Below are positions 1 to 11,240 of a DNA stretch of 64,000 nucleotides, one piece after another (position 1 is the first letter of the stretch; each line of letters starts with the position of its first letter). The stretch is from the NCBI GenBank assembly GCA_911728435.2, contig OU452203.1:15025651-15089650 (forward strand), given 5' to 3'. The notes beneath the pieces were generated by a model that worked only from the letters and a program-made list of their open reading frames with translations, ran no database searches and was not told the origin of the DNA. Source of the DNA: Apoderus coryli. Taxonomy: Eukaryota; Arthropoda; Insecta; Coleoptera; Attelabidae. The position numbers and the translations under genes are program-made.

Positions 1-3000
1 TCTCAACGGCAGAAAATTCAATTGGCGAGGAAAGTGTATACAAGAAAAAGCTACAAAGAACCTGCTCATGTCAATATTATCGGGACAGATGTACGTTATG
101 CAGTGCAAGCGGTTCTAGTACTGGTTCTAATCAAGATAATACGGATAATCAGCAGGATAGCGTTTTGGAGGAAGGCAGTGATGGATTTAATAAAAGGTAC
201 ATAATATAGGTGTTAGTTGTTGAATATCATTACTTCATACAATATGGATGTTACAGTAATAGTAGTGAAGATATTGATGATGATCATTATGGGGAAGAAC
301 GAAGAAAAGTACCTCCAGTATCAGCGAATAGTCATTTGTATTGCCATACTTCGACGTTCGATCTACCCTCAGAGGCTTTGTATAATAATATGGACCCCAA
401 AACACAGAAGTAAGTTTATAGTGAATTTTTTATTTGATCTAATATTAAATTTTTATTTGATCTGATGTTAATGTATGCTAACTAACCTATACCTGATTTA
501 AAAAAAAAACTTAGTAGCGGTTTTATTTTGATGTTTCGTGATTTTAGGAAAATGAGTATCTTTGTTAATACTGAAGAGTTGGCTGATATATGTGAACAGA
601 TATGGGCCACCTTTGTCTGCTTACAGTAGTAGTGTTTTTCCGCACACACTCATTTTGATCCTACTTAGTTTCTTCAAAACCAAACCATTGGTGACTAGTA
701 TTCTTTAGGAAGATTTAAGTTGGAATTATATGTTTGCAACTACCTACTATAGCAATAGATTTAGGTCCAAGGTGCATTAAGAAGATTTCTTGCTTCTAAA
801 AATGGAACCCATTTCATACCACGTTACTTTGCTCATAACCTCTTATAGGTTTTGTATCATACATATTCCTAATACAGCAGTCTATATGGATTGCAGACAA
901 TTATTCCGGTTTCATATCCGATAAGATTCCTTCTATGTCGCTTACACGCTAGAACTTTTACGGTTTCATTCTTCGGTATTTTGGCTTATTTAACAGAATA
1001 CTGTTTCCAATATTTAGAGAGTTCTACTCAGTTCTCCATTTTTGTATCTTGATAAGCGTGTACAAATTAACCTCAAAATTCCAAACATCTTGTTGAAGAA
1101 TCCAAACTAACTCCAAATCTAAGTTTGGATCTAAAAAATAATTCAATTTTAATATTGTTTGACCAAATGTATTTTTATAGGACCCTTAAATTCATCATTA
1201 AAGAAATGATTGAAACTGAACGTGATTATGTCAAATCCCTGGATTATATCATCGTAAATTACATTCCGGAACTACAACGTGAAGATATACCTCAAATTTT
1301 ACGTGGGCAACGCAACACAGTCTTTGGTAACGTAGAGAAGATATACGAATTTCATAGTCAACACTTTCTTAGAGAATTGGAAGAATGCGAAAATAATCCA
1401 CTTCAAGTTGGTCAAATCTTTCTGAAATTTAATCAGAGGTTTTATTTGTATGCTTTGTATAACAAGAATAAACCCAAATCAGATTCATTGATGTCAGAGT
1501 ATGGAACGACTTTCTTCAAGGTAACATTACGTTTTTCATAGTTTGTATCATTTTAACTTTGAGAATTTGAAGTTGCATTTGCCTTCCCAAAATACAAAGA
1601 TAGAGAGCATTTAAGGTTAATACGTTTAATTTTTTAGAGCAAACAGTTAGAGCTCGAGGACAAAATGGACCTTGCAAGTTACCTATTGAAACCAGTACAA
1701 AGAATGGGCAAATATGCGTTGCTTTTGCAGCAAATGCTAAAAGCAACATATAATCCAAACGAGCGAGCACCTGAAATTGAAGATATTAAACAGGCCGAGG
1801 AAATGGTTCGGTTCCAACTACGGCATGGTAATGACTTATTGGCGATGGACTCTATTAGGGAATGTGATGTAAGAGTTTAAATATTTTTAAGATACATTTT
1901 ATGTATTTAAGGATTGTTTGACTGATGATAGATATATAATACCCCCGAAACTAGTATCATTTTTGTTGATTGAGAGTGTAGTTGGCTTTATCTACGATAT
2001 TACACTCCACTGTGTGATGGAGTTCTTCTCCAAACTTAAATATCTTAATAACCAACAATTTTTTTATTTCATGATTTTAGGTGAATCTTAAGGAACAAGG
2101 AAGATTAATGAGACAAAATGAATTTTTAGTTTGGGAAGGACGCAGTGGCAAAAAATCGCTTCGACAGGTGTTTCTCTTTGAAGAATTGATACTGTTCAGT
2201 AAAGCTAGAAGATTTCCAGACAGAAAGGTATTATTAAACAAAAATTACTTTGCTTGAGACTTCAACTAGTGAACATTTATATTTTTTTGGTTTCTAATTG
2301 AATTTATTCTTCGTTCTCGATCAAAATAGTCTGGAGGTAATAAATTCTGATGTTGTTTTTAGAATCTCGATCTATATATTTACAAAAACAGTATTAAAAT
2401 GACTGATATTGGCCTAACTGCCCGTATTGGAGACAGTACAACAAAATTCGAGATATGGTTCAGAAAACGCAAGCCTAACGACACATTTACGCTGCAGTCA
2501 ATGTCAGAAGATGTCAAGAAAGCTTGGACAGAGGAACTGTCTCAGCTACTGTGGAAACAAGCTTTTCGAAACAGAGGTAAGAAATGTAGAAAACAACTCT
2601 CTACATATAGTATAAACTATTTTTTATTTCAGAGGTCAGAATGGCTGAAATGTCATCAATGGGCATCGGAAACAAGCCATGTTTAGACATTAGACCTAGC
2701 GCTGATCAAATTAGTGACAGATCGATTAGTTTTGCACAATTAAGTAAAAGTAAGTTACGAAACACTTTTACTTACGTGTCGTATTTATAATGTTGATCAA
2801 ATTTCAGCTGCACCCAGATTTCGTAATTCCATTGCTTCATCATCAGATGAATCATTCAGAAATGTTAAACGACCTCATTCGGTGATATCGATGTCGAGTG
2901 TGTCTTCAGGTAGTACCAGTTCAGGTGGTTCTGGCATAATACAGAGTGGACCGATAAGTATAGGTTGTGAATCATCGACATGTGAAAGTCCGAAACCCTA

Positions 3001-4002
3001 CCATAGATCTGCCACATTGAATAGCCAATGTTCTGTGGGTAAGAAAGACTGATTTAAACATTGTTTACTTCATTAAACTAGGGATAACAACAGAAAGAAA
3101 GAATTTTGAGTACCTAATGAATTTTAGAACAAATTTCACTAGTATATTATATGCGACGAGGAAATGTGACTGCCAAAGTAAGCACTATTACCAAGTAAGA
3201 ATGAAATTGTGCTCCGGATTTACTCACAATTCACCTATCGGAACTAAACCTATTTGCCACCATATACTCCCTTTACAATTATACTTGATGTGTGGAAAGA
3301 ATATTTGATGGAACAACTAGTCTCAAGAGAGTACTATTTGAAGTACGATGTCTTCTTTAAATATTTTGTTCAAAACAAATACCGGTTAACTTCAAAGGCT
3401 TTAGCCGCAGTGCGAACTTATGGTTTCCAAATCTCTCATTATATAATCACATATATGATTTCGTTGAATGTCTGGTTGGTTGCAATCTTGAAGCGTCTAA
3501 ATCTTGCTGTTATAATTTCAAACTACAACTGTGATTGAAACAAAAGTGGGCTGACAATTCGATTTAAAAACACTAGCGTCCTTTATCAAGAATGCATCAA
3601 TTGATGGGCTCTAGAGTCTGCAATATACTGTGTTTATATAGGTATCTATTTTGGTCAAAATGTGCTTCATTGGAGATCATATAATGATGTTGAATATGGT
3701 AAATCGTTCGAACATTGTATTTTTAAATTTTGCATTAACTGTATCCTTACCTTGCATTTTTGTTTCAAAAGAAACGAAAAACTGTCAAACTTATCATTGA
3801 GTGTAAAGCATTTTAAAGTTAAATAATTTCTCAGATAACTATCAATCAAAATTTTAAAAGAGATGTGCATTTAACATAGATGAGTGAAAATTGCTGATAT
3901 TTGGCGTTGATTTTTTGTATTTTTATAGAGAGTGGCATCATAGCAGATATGTCAGTGGGTTCGGACGAATCATCAGAACAAACGCAAACTTCAGAAATTT
4001 AA
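1..4002 (+). CDS. RhoGEF (DH-PH), puratrophin-1/quattro-like, 3' part of gene
   Basis: Spliced 3' part of a Rho guanine-nucleotide exchange factor; the DH domain catalyses GDP release from Rho GTPases and the PH domain aids membrane or GTPase contact (family knowledge). Exons by phase and GT/AG: <1-196, 257-409, 1181-1520, 1638-1868, 2081-2227, 2363-2576, 2633-2749, 2808-3038, 3929-4002 (stop TAA at 4000). The first two encode an acidic Ser-rich linker. DH runs from FIIKEMIETERDY (exon 1181) through KMDLASYLLKPVQRMGKY (exon 1638). PH follows in the exons at 2081-2576 (FLVWEG, VFLFEELILFSKA, KAWTEELSQLLWKQ). The remaining exons are a Ser-rich tail. The 409-to-1181 join gives KTQKTLKFIIKEM, as expected for the family. 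The 60-nt first intron is insect-like. Any N-terminal CRAL-TRIO/spectrin part would lie before the window. Family assignment is firm; exact orthologue is inferred. Confidence 0.88.
548..625 (+). other. Possible 78-nt cassette exon in RhoGEF intron
   Basis: Between the exons ending at 409 and starting at 1181 there is an AG acceptor at 546-547, an open 78-nt stretch, and a GTAGTA donor at 626. It keeps the phase and would insert 26 residues just before the DH domain. The peptide does not resemble the family, and skipping it restores a family-like junction, so I regard it as a decoy or rare cassette. Confidence 0.2.
3100..3560 (+). pseudogene. Possible piggyBac transposase relic in last RhoGEF intron
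   Basis: Inside the intron 3039-3928, frame-shifting fragments resemble the middle of piggyBac transposases: a YDVFFKYF stretch (family: YxVFFDNFFTS), then about 85 codons on KWADNSI (family: W-DN-V). Reading requires several frame changes and no catalytic aspartate is intact. No TTAA-flanked ends were found. The match is by eye and weak; a diverged unrelated repeat is possible. Confidence 0.35.
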
Positions 4003-6110
4003 TAAAAGTAAAATCTAACAAATATGGAATTTACTTTAGTGACTGTTTTAAGTCATTTCCATTATTCACACCATGTGCCAGATACCTAAATACCAATTAT
4101 AAATATACATATATTTTTCTTTAATTAATTTGATTTATATTATTAATATTATAATAATTTCAATATTTAGCTAACCTTTTTTTATAATACGATAACAAAT
4201 TTTATTGTTTTGAAATTTATATTAACCTTAATTATTGTATATATTTTTAATATATTTTGGTAATATTAATTTTATAATTTATTTTTTACCTTAGATTTTT
4301 AAATAATTCATACAACAAATATTTTTTTTTAACATAGACGAACTAGTGTTATTATTTGCTGTTAAGTATCTCTTGTTTTTTTTTATAGTAAATATTGTTT
4401 TTAATGATAATAATAGTACTTATATGTATTTTCAGAATATTTTTATTTTAAATGTAAATGCATAAATCTAAAATCAACAAAAGTACTTACACTTAGTAAA
4501 AAATGAAAATTAGCCAGATTAGTTTTAACTGCAAGTCTTATTGAAGAGTCTTTTTAGTTTGGCGTCAACATCAGCTTTTATTTGTGGTATACTAAAAATG
4601 ATATCTGCCATATGATTTGTGCATAAACTAATTAATTTCTTTCAATTTATTTTTGAAAATAAAATTTCATCAATCATTACTGAAAAAAATAATTTTGTCA
4701 AAACGTTGTCCGTTGCTTTATATAAAACATTGAGAAAATAACCTTAGTTTCACTTCAATGTCAATGAAAATAGTTAGTGGATGACAAGTTGGTGCTTTTC
4801 TTTAGGAATCTAGACCAAATGCTAATTATTGGTGTCTGCCGATATTTGAAAGTTTATTTGGAACGTCTTATACCTGGATATGTGATTAGGTCGAACTAGC
4901 CAGTTAAAGTGTCCATTTTACTCTTAAAAAAATTGTGGAAAAAATAAGTCATTAGCAGATATCAGCAGCACCTTGAAACTTTGCAGCAAACGTTCCTGAT
5001 ATCAGTAAAATGGAATGGAAATTGGTGCTTGAAGCGACTATATTTTGTAAATGTGAAAATACAAATATTTTGTTAAAATGGTGTGGAAAAATAGTATCTT
5101 AACGTCAATCCTCTGACATTGCTTTCTTGCACATTCATAGTGTTGGATTCTGTTACACTATCGTATTCGTTTAATGTCTTCTTGATTTTTTCAATCATCG
5201 AAGGTCTATTTTGTATACCTATCCCTATTTATTAACTTCAAATAGGCAACTTCGTCTTCCAATACCATATTTTATAATTCATAAGGCAGATATATTTTTG
5301 TAAATACGGGCAAGTGCCATGCAAATAAGCTCTTCAAAACTCCAGTTTTCCGGGCTGTTAGCTCTTATTACCACATTCAAATATAAAAACACAATAAAAC
5401 TTATTAGGAGGCGAGAGAGTACGTTTCTATAAAAAATTTGGAAGCGAGTAATGGTTTTTCTGCCTAGTTATTGTATACCTATACATATGTGCCAGATTAG
5501 GACGAGGCAAATTTCTCATTAAACTAATTTCACAAAAACTCAGTTTTGCTTGTTCGTGTATATTATGCAACGGAATCCGGTTAAATAATGTGTTGGACAT
5601 ATCCATATATAGCTTCAAATTTAGCTTTTTGGTATCAATACTATACCTTTACACACACATAGTCAATAAATTAAGATTACTGTTGCTTACCATCAAATTT
5701 GCACAACTGTAAAACGAAATAAGTATTTAATAATATCAACTAGATTAATCGATAAATTGAATGTATGTGTCTTAAAACTAATTTAACAATAACATTTTAT
5801 AGGTAATTTTTTATTACGAATATTAATGAACTACTTAATTAATAATCGTATGTAATTGTTCGTACTAAATTCGCATTTTAGCTAGTTTAGATAAATATAC
5901 ATTTTGAAATATTGTTAATACACATCAAATCAAAAGCCTGAGCGATTTCGTTGAATTAGTTATGCTGATAATACATAAACTGTATAAGAAATTATAAGTC
6001 AAAATTAAAACAGAGATACTGCCTTAATGTAACAATTTTTATATGATTACCTTTTAATAATGATGTTTAGTCATACTAAAATAAAATTAATAAATATAAT
6101 GCCAATAGTT
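4003..6110. other. AT-rich non-coding stretch
   Basis: Follows the proximal RhoGEF stop codon. AATAAA at 4001-4006 overlaps the stop and could give a very short 3' UTR; further AATAAA-like sites follow. If the distal terminal exon is used, this is intron. No other gene or repeat recognised. Confidence 0.4.
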
Positions 6111-6149
6111 TTATTTTAGTTCTATATTCCTCCTTTTTACAACAAAATA

Positions 6150-8044
6150 TTGCTTTCCTTTTTCATCGCAAATGCTTTACTGTCTACTGTGCGATGAGAA
6201 CTCGAGAGATGGAAGGAAATATCCGTGTGGTCATCAAGCAGCGGAGAAATTTAACCAATATTTTCTTGACTCTATTGAAGATTTGGTCGCATCGAGTGAT
6301 ACAGCATTGAACCGTGAACTGCCGCCTTTTAACAACCAGTCTCTCTTCCTACACCCTGTTCGTGAGTGGGAAGTACGCAAGATTTTACGCAGGATAACTC
6401 GAAAAAGTTCATGTGGCCCAGACGGTGTCCCCTGCTCTCTCTTGAGGCATGTGATCGAGAGTATTGCACATATTTTAACACATTTGATCAATCAATCTTT
6501 TCTTGATGGGAAATTTCCGCAAGACTTAAAATTGGCCAAGGTTGTACCCATTTTAAAAAAAAAGGATCCCCATAATATAGAGAATTATAGAGGCATTTCA
6601 ATTTTATCTGTTTTCTCAAAAATTTTTGAAAATGCATTCTATGACCAACTCAATGGGTTTATAAATAAATATAATATACTTGGTCATAATCAATTTGGTT
6701 TTAGACAAGGTATGTCTACTCGGGATGCGATTATCCAATTCGTAAATAATGTGCTGAAAGGGCTGGAGGAAAAACAAAAGTGTTCGGGTTTATTTTTCGA
6801 TTATTCTCGTGCGTTTGAGACCGTGAATCATGAGAGAATTTTATCCAAGCTTTACAATTATGGCATTCGGGGAACATCTTTAGATTGGATAACTTCCTAT
6901 CTATCCGGAAGAATGCAGAAAGTGAGTCTCAATTGTGATTGTGCCACATTTGAGTCGCCAACTCTTGAGGTCAACGTTGGCGTTCCTCAGGGTAGTACAC
7001 TGGGACCATTACTGTTCATATTATTTATTACTGACATGCCTGCACAAATGAAATCCGTTCGCAATATCACACTTTTTGCAGACGATATATCAGCAATGGT
7101 TTGTGCTGATAACATTAGCTGGTTGAGTGTTAAAGGAAACGAATGTCTGGAGGATATGCGAAGATATTGTACTGACAATGGTTTGGTGATGAACCTTGGG
7201 AAGACAAGTCATATCCACTTTTCTGCTAAGGAAGTCGACTATAGTGTGAGAATTCGGAGTGGTAATTGCAGCCTCGTCCAGAACAACACTGTAAAATTCT
7301 TGGGTGTTGAAGTCGATTCACTTTTAAGTTGGTACATGCATATTGAAACCGTTTCCAAGAAGCTCTGTAGACTATCATTTTTAATCTGGAAACTCAGAAG
7401 CTTCGTAACTCTTGATGTGTTGTTGTCATTTTATTTTGCGCATGTGCATTCTGTGCTGTCCTATTCGGTTGTAGTGTGGGGTAACTCGCGGCGCATAGAC
7501 GAAATTCTGATATTACAAAAAAGAATCATTAGGACAATATCATTTAAATCAATGAGATTCTCATGTCGTCAACTATTTAAAGACTTAAAAATTTTAACAA
7601 TAACATCAATTTATATTTTGGAGTGTGTTTTTTATGTGTATTCAAACAAGGATAGATTTATAAGCACAGGACAATTGTCTGATTATGATCTGAGAGATAA
7701 CTTAAATCTCAAACTACCTGTCCATAGACTCTCCCTTACGGCGAATAGTTCATTGGTAATGCCGTTAAAAATTTTTAATCATCTACCTCAGCATTTCAAA
7801 TTGGTTCGTAGCCCGAAGCAGTTTAAAATGAATGTTAAAAACTGGTTATTGAGATATAGTTTTTATACACTGAATGAATATTTTACAATTTCTTGATTAT
7901 ATATTTTGTATTGTAAATTTACAATATTTGTCGTTTGTGAACTTTTATGTTATGTATTCTGTGAATTATAATTTATTGACGCATTCTTTGTACTGATGCT
8001 GTACCTGATGAATAAAGACTATGATTATGATTATGATTATGATT
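6150..8044 (+). mobile_element. 5'-truncated non-LTR retrotransposon (CR1/Jockey-like)
   Basis: The copy contains the RT ORF, about 110 nt of 3' UTR, AATAAA at 8011-8016 and four perfect ATGATT repeats at 8021-8044 marking the 3' end. There is no endonuclease domain or ORF1, so the 5' end is truncated in the linker between endonuclease and RT; the exact 5' boundary is uncertain. Simple tandem 3' tails instead of poly(A) are known for CR1/L2-like and I-like elements. No convincing target-site duplication found. Confidence 0.85.
6172..7896 (+). CDS. Reverse transcriptase ORF of truncated non-LTR element
   Basis: 574 codons without a stop. Reverse transcriptase would copy the element RNA at a nicked chromosomal target (target-primed reverse transcription). 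Visible RT motifs: NYRGISILSVFSKIFE at about residue 138, FGFRQGMST at 175, motif A FFDYSRAFE at about 208 with the catalytic Asp, GVPQGSTLGPLLF at about 270, and FADD at about 302. The C-terminus ends NWLLRYSFYTLNEYF, similar to the end of the element at 51781. The first Met is only the first in-frame ATG after truncation; the N-terminal 20 or so residues may be flanking sequence. Full-length relatives carry an N-terminal endonuclease of about 230 residues, absent here. The intact frame suggests a fairly recent insertion, but truncation makes it non-autonomous. Confidence 0.85.
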   Translation: MLYCLLCDENSRDGRKYPCGHQAAEKFNQYFLDSIEDLVASSDTALNRELPPFNNQSLFLHPVREWEVRKILRRITRKSSCGPDGVPCSLLRHVIESIAHILTHLINQSFLDGKFPQDLKLAKVVPILKKKDPHNIENYRGISILSVFSKIFENAFYDQLNGFINKYNILGHNQFGFRQGMSTRDAIIQFVNNVLKGLEEKQKCSGLFFDYSRAFETVNHERILSKLYNYGIRGTSLDWITSYLSGRMQKVSLNCDCATFESPTLEVNVGVPQGSTLGPLLFILFITDMPAQMKSVRNITLFADDISAMVCADNISWLSVKGNECLEDMRRYCTDNGLVMNLGKTSHIHFSAKEVDYSVRIRSGNCSLVQNNTVKFLGVEVDSLLSWYMHIETVSKKLCRLSFLIWKLRSFVTLDVLLSFYFAHVHSVLSYSVVVWGNSRRIDEILILQKRIIRTISFKSMRFSCRQLFKDLKILTITSIYILECVFYVYSNKDRFISTGQLSDYDLRDNLNLKLPVHRLSLTANSSLVMPLKIFNHLPQHFKLVRSPKQFKMNVKNWLLRYSFYTLNEYFTIS

Positions 8045-8394
8045 CCAGAATTTACAAATCACAGTATACCTATACACCATCAAAAATATTAGAATAAGAT
8101 TTCTTGAAATTTCCTAATAAGTATCTAGAATTGCATATTTTAAAATCCGGAGACAAAATATGCATCTGAAGAAAACTCTGGATACTTTTAACGTAATACA
8201 GTGTTTGTATTTATTCCTGGAAAATTATGTCAATTAGTCTTACGTTCGACAACCTGTCCCATGTCATAACATAACACAGATGTGTTTACCTCTAAGTCAT
8301 TGAGTATCTAGTTTTTTTATATAATCCCTAGACATAGGCTTCAGTTTTTGGTACAAAAACTAACCCAGTCAGCAGATTCACTAAAAATCAAAAA

Positions 8395-8770
8395 GTGACG
8401 TGCGTCCTCTTTAGGTTATGGCATTTCGTTGATTATAAGAACGACCACCTTTGCAAAAGAAAAAAGTGTTGTTTAACCAAGACAATGCACCGTGTCACAA
8501 ATCTATGAAACCTATCGCAAAATTGAATGAATTGGGCTTAGCATTGCTTAAACACCCACCGTATGCTCCAGACTTAGCTCCCAGCGAGTTTTTCCTGTTT
8601 TCAGATCTCAAGAGAATGCTTGCTGGAAAGAAATTTAAGTCCAATTATAGAGTAATATTCCGTTGTATTGGTCTCTATGGCAACTATGTTGAATAATAAA
8701 ATCGAGTTTTGTCAAAATTTTGTTGTTTTCTTACTTATCCTACGGACTTACTGAATGACCTGTTAGGTAC
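8395..8770 (+). mobile_element. mariner-like transposase fragment
   Basis: The open part 8451-8696 (81 codons) is the C-terminal DDE region of a mariner transposase: LFNQDNAPCHKS then KHPPYAPDLAPSEFFLF and LKRMLAGKKF. From the Asp of QDN there are 34 residues to the last catalytic position, the mariner DD34D spacing, but that residue is Glu instead of Asp. Upstream, about 50 nt encode a GISLI segment in another frame and the core between is missing. Downstream, the tail jumps from KKFKSN to RCIGLYGNYVE, so a second internal deletion is likely. The right end probably lies near 8767 (ends in ACTGAATGACCTGTTA). The left inverted repeat was not found. Inactive. Confidence 0.8.
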
Positions 8771-9814
8771 AACAGTCACAGTATACATACTGTGCTACGG
8801 TGGTAATATTAGGCAATTCAATGTATTGAATAAAGGCAGCGCCATCTCTGGTATGAAATAATGAACCCCATGCTTTCACACAAATAGATATTGTCTGGCA
8901 CATTGAAATAAATAATACTTATTGCCAGTAGAGGTCTCTATGCATACCAAACTTATCTTTGCGTGTCGAAACCCAGATAAAGCAGAATTCAATTCCATTT
9001 GGCTAAAAATGAATTATTAGTTTTATACGTCAGGCGCAGTCGTTGAAGCAAAATTGTTTATAAATTGTTGAACCAAAATTGTTCATGCCCGTAGTGTCCT
9101 CTCTTCTAATTAATAATTCAACCAATGTTTCGAGAGTACAATCTCTCATCAGTGGCATTATATAATAATAAACACTTCAAAAAGTAAAAAAACATTATTT
9201 AATACTTGCAAACACTCGTGATTTAATTAAATATGAATCAATATGAGCTACTTCTTCAAATTATTTGTTGTCTCTCTCTGTTTTGAACCTGAAGTCTTCC
9301 GAATCCTTATCTACTCAAGATATAAGTATTTTTGGAAATAAGTAAGGATTCGGAGTTAGTCGGAACGGACGTCCTTTGTTTATCCAAAAATTTACAATTA
9401 TCTAAAACATGTGTACGACTAAGTAAACACATACTTAAGCGAACGAAAAATAAAATCGATTAAAATAGTTTGTTGTTCTTTTCCGCCAATCACACAAGTT
9501 AAAACCCAAGCAATTATTTAACACGTGTGTGACTAAAACTAATCACAAACAAATTAACTGGAAAATTAGCTAATATTTGTAGTTTAAATATATATTGCGT
9601 GTGCTTCAGTTTAATTACGTTAATTTACAAGCCAAACGCCTTTGCTCGGGTAGTAGCATAAATACAAGGTGTCTCGATTTTAGTGACATTTAAGCGCGAT
9701 TTTATTTCAAGTGACTCAACTGCTAGGCAACTAGTGGGAAATATTATTACGCACGGATAAATGATAAACAGCATCACAATGTACTACATTGTCAAATCAT
9801 GATTGAACGTATAA
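8771..9814. other. Non-coding stretch with one ribozyme-like motif
   Basis: Apart from the hammerhead-like motif at 9120-9158 I see no coding or repeat structure. Confidence 0.4.
9120..9158 (-). ncRNA. Hammerhead-ribozyme-like core
   Basis: On the minus strand, CUGAUGA (9146-9152) is followed by a stem II of GAGA/UCUC closing a UUGUAC loop and then GAAAC (9127-9131), the exact spacing and invariant core of a hammerhead. A tiny stem III (AC-AUUG-GU) would leave a GUU cleavage triplet. Stem I does not pair well with what follows, so cleavage is doubtful. Probably a remnant of a ribozyme-bearing retroelement. Confidence 0.45.
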
Positions 9815-11240
9815 TAAAAGCATTTAAAGACAGTCGTAGAAAAAAGAAATTACCCCATTACTCCAAGAGAAAAAAACTTTTTTTCGACAACTGACTTTTT
9901 TCTATTCTGTGAAGATTCAGGGAGTTGACAAACAAATATGCAAGGAAGAGTTCTTGTCTATTTATGCCCTCCAGAATTATAAGAAGCGAATATACAATGT
10001 TTGCAAACAGGCAAATGGTTTTAAGATGCGACCAACGTGGTAAAATTCACATCCGCAAAATCCGATTACTTGAAGAAGGCAAGAAGTGTGCATGATCATA
10101 TTAAGGCAATACCTAAGCATACAAGATACTATAGTAGGAAATGTAATCCCAATCGTGTCTACATTAATCACGACCTACTTATATATTGCTACTCTATATA
10201 CAAAGTTATATATTCCATAGTAGAGGTATTATGCCAGCTAAAGAAGATGCTTATCGAAGATTTTTCTGGGTTTAAGTTACCAAAGAGTGACACGTGTGAT
10301 GCATGTGATGCGACGACGCCATACTGAAGAATATTCCAAATAAAAACTGATACTGCGGAAGCTAAGAATGAGAACAAAAAACTTGTTATTTCTTTCAACC
10401 TTCAACAAGCTCTTCCAATTCCGAATTTGACTGTTGGAAAGGCGTTTTACTTCAGAAAGGCCTGGGCGTACAATCTTGGAGTACATAACTGTAACACAGG
10501 TAGAGGATTCATCTTCGTGTGGCCAGAACACAAAGCAAAACGTGGAAGCGACGAAATAACAACTGTTATTTTGAAATATTTTAATGATATTGCAGAAGAA
10601 CTAATATTTTTTACGAATAACTGTGGTGGGCAAAATAAAAACTGGAGGCTAATGTGTGTTTATAGCTGCAGATGATACCTACGCGAAAACTATACTATTG
10701 AACATCGATTTCGTGTTCCGGGGCATACCCACTTACCATCCGATAGGGATTTTGCTGCTATCGAGAAGCGAAAAAAATGTCTAAAACAGGTAAACTCACC
10801 AGAACAGTGGCATAATGCAGTTAGAGAAGCAAACATACAAAATCCTTTCGAAGTATTAATGCCAATGACACAAGCAGACTTTTATGCGTTTTGAGATATT
10901 CTAAAAAATATAAACAAAAAAAAAATACAACAGACTCAAAAGGACACGTAAATTTCAGCAAAGTACGATGCTTTCGATTTGAGGTAGAGCATCCCAATAC
11001 AATGTAAATGAATATTCGAAAACGGAGTGCGTACAACTAGCGAATTGTTCAACATTTTCAGACCTGCCCCTTAAATATTCAGCCTTTGTTCAAATTAATC
11101 CAAAAAAACCAAGGAATTACTACCTTTTGCCCCCAGCCCTTATTTATCATGGCTTTTATGCAGAGTTCGGCGTAAAAAATGTTGGAGGCCACCGAAATAT
11201 ATGAAGATAATATAGAACAACTTGATCTTGAAGAAAAATA
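9815..11240 (+). pseudogene. Decayed member of insect multicopy DDE-like transposon gene family
   Basis: A protein readable only by switching frames, with stops near 10037, 10325, 10673 and beyond. Recognisable blocks in order: basic RRKKKLPHYSKRKK, VCKQANG, HIKAIPKHTRYYS, LPKSDTCDACD (Cys pair), ALPIPNLTVGKAFYF, WPEHKAKRGSDE, FFTNNCGGQNKN, VPGHTHLPSDRDF, SPEQWHNAV, and a C-terminus with KNVGGH. This block order recurs in uncharacterised multicopy proteins of many insect genomes that look transposon-derived, with an acidic triad resembling DDE nucleases (my recollection). In the usual FTDNCGGQN block the Asp is Asn here. I cannot name the superfamily with certainty and did not find terminal repeats. 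Clearly non-functional. Confidence 0.7.
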
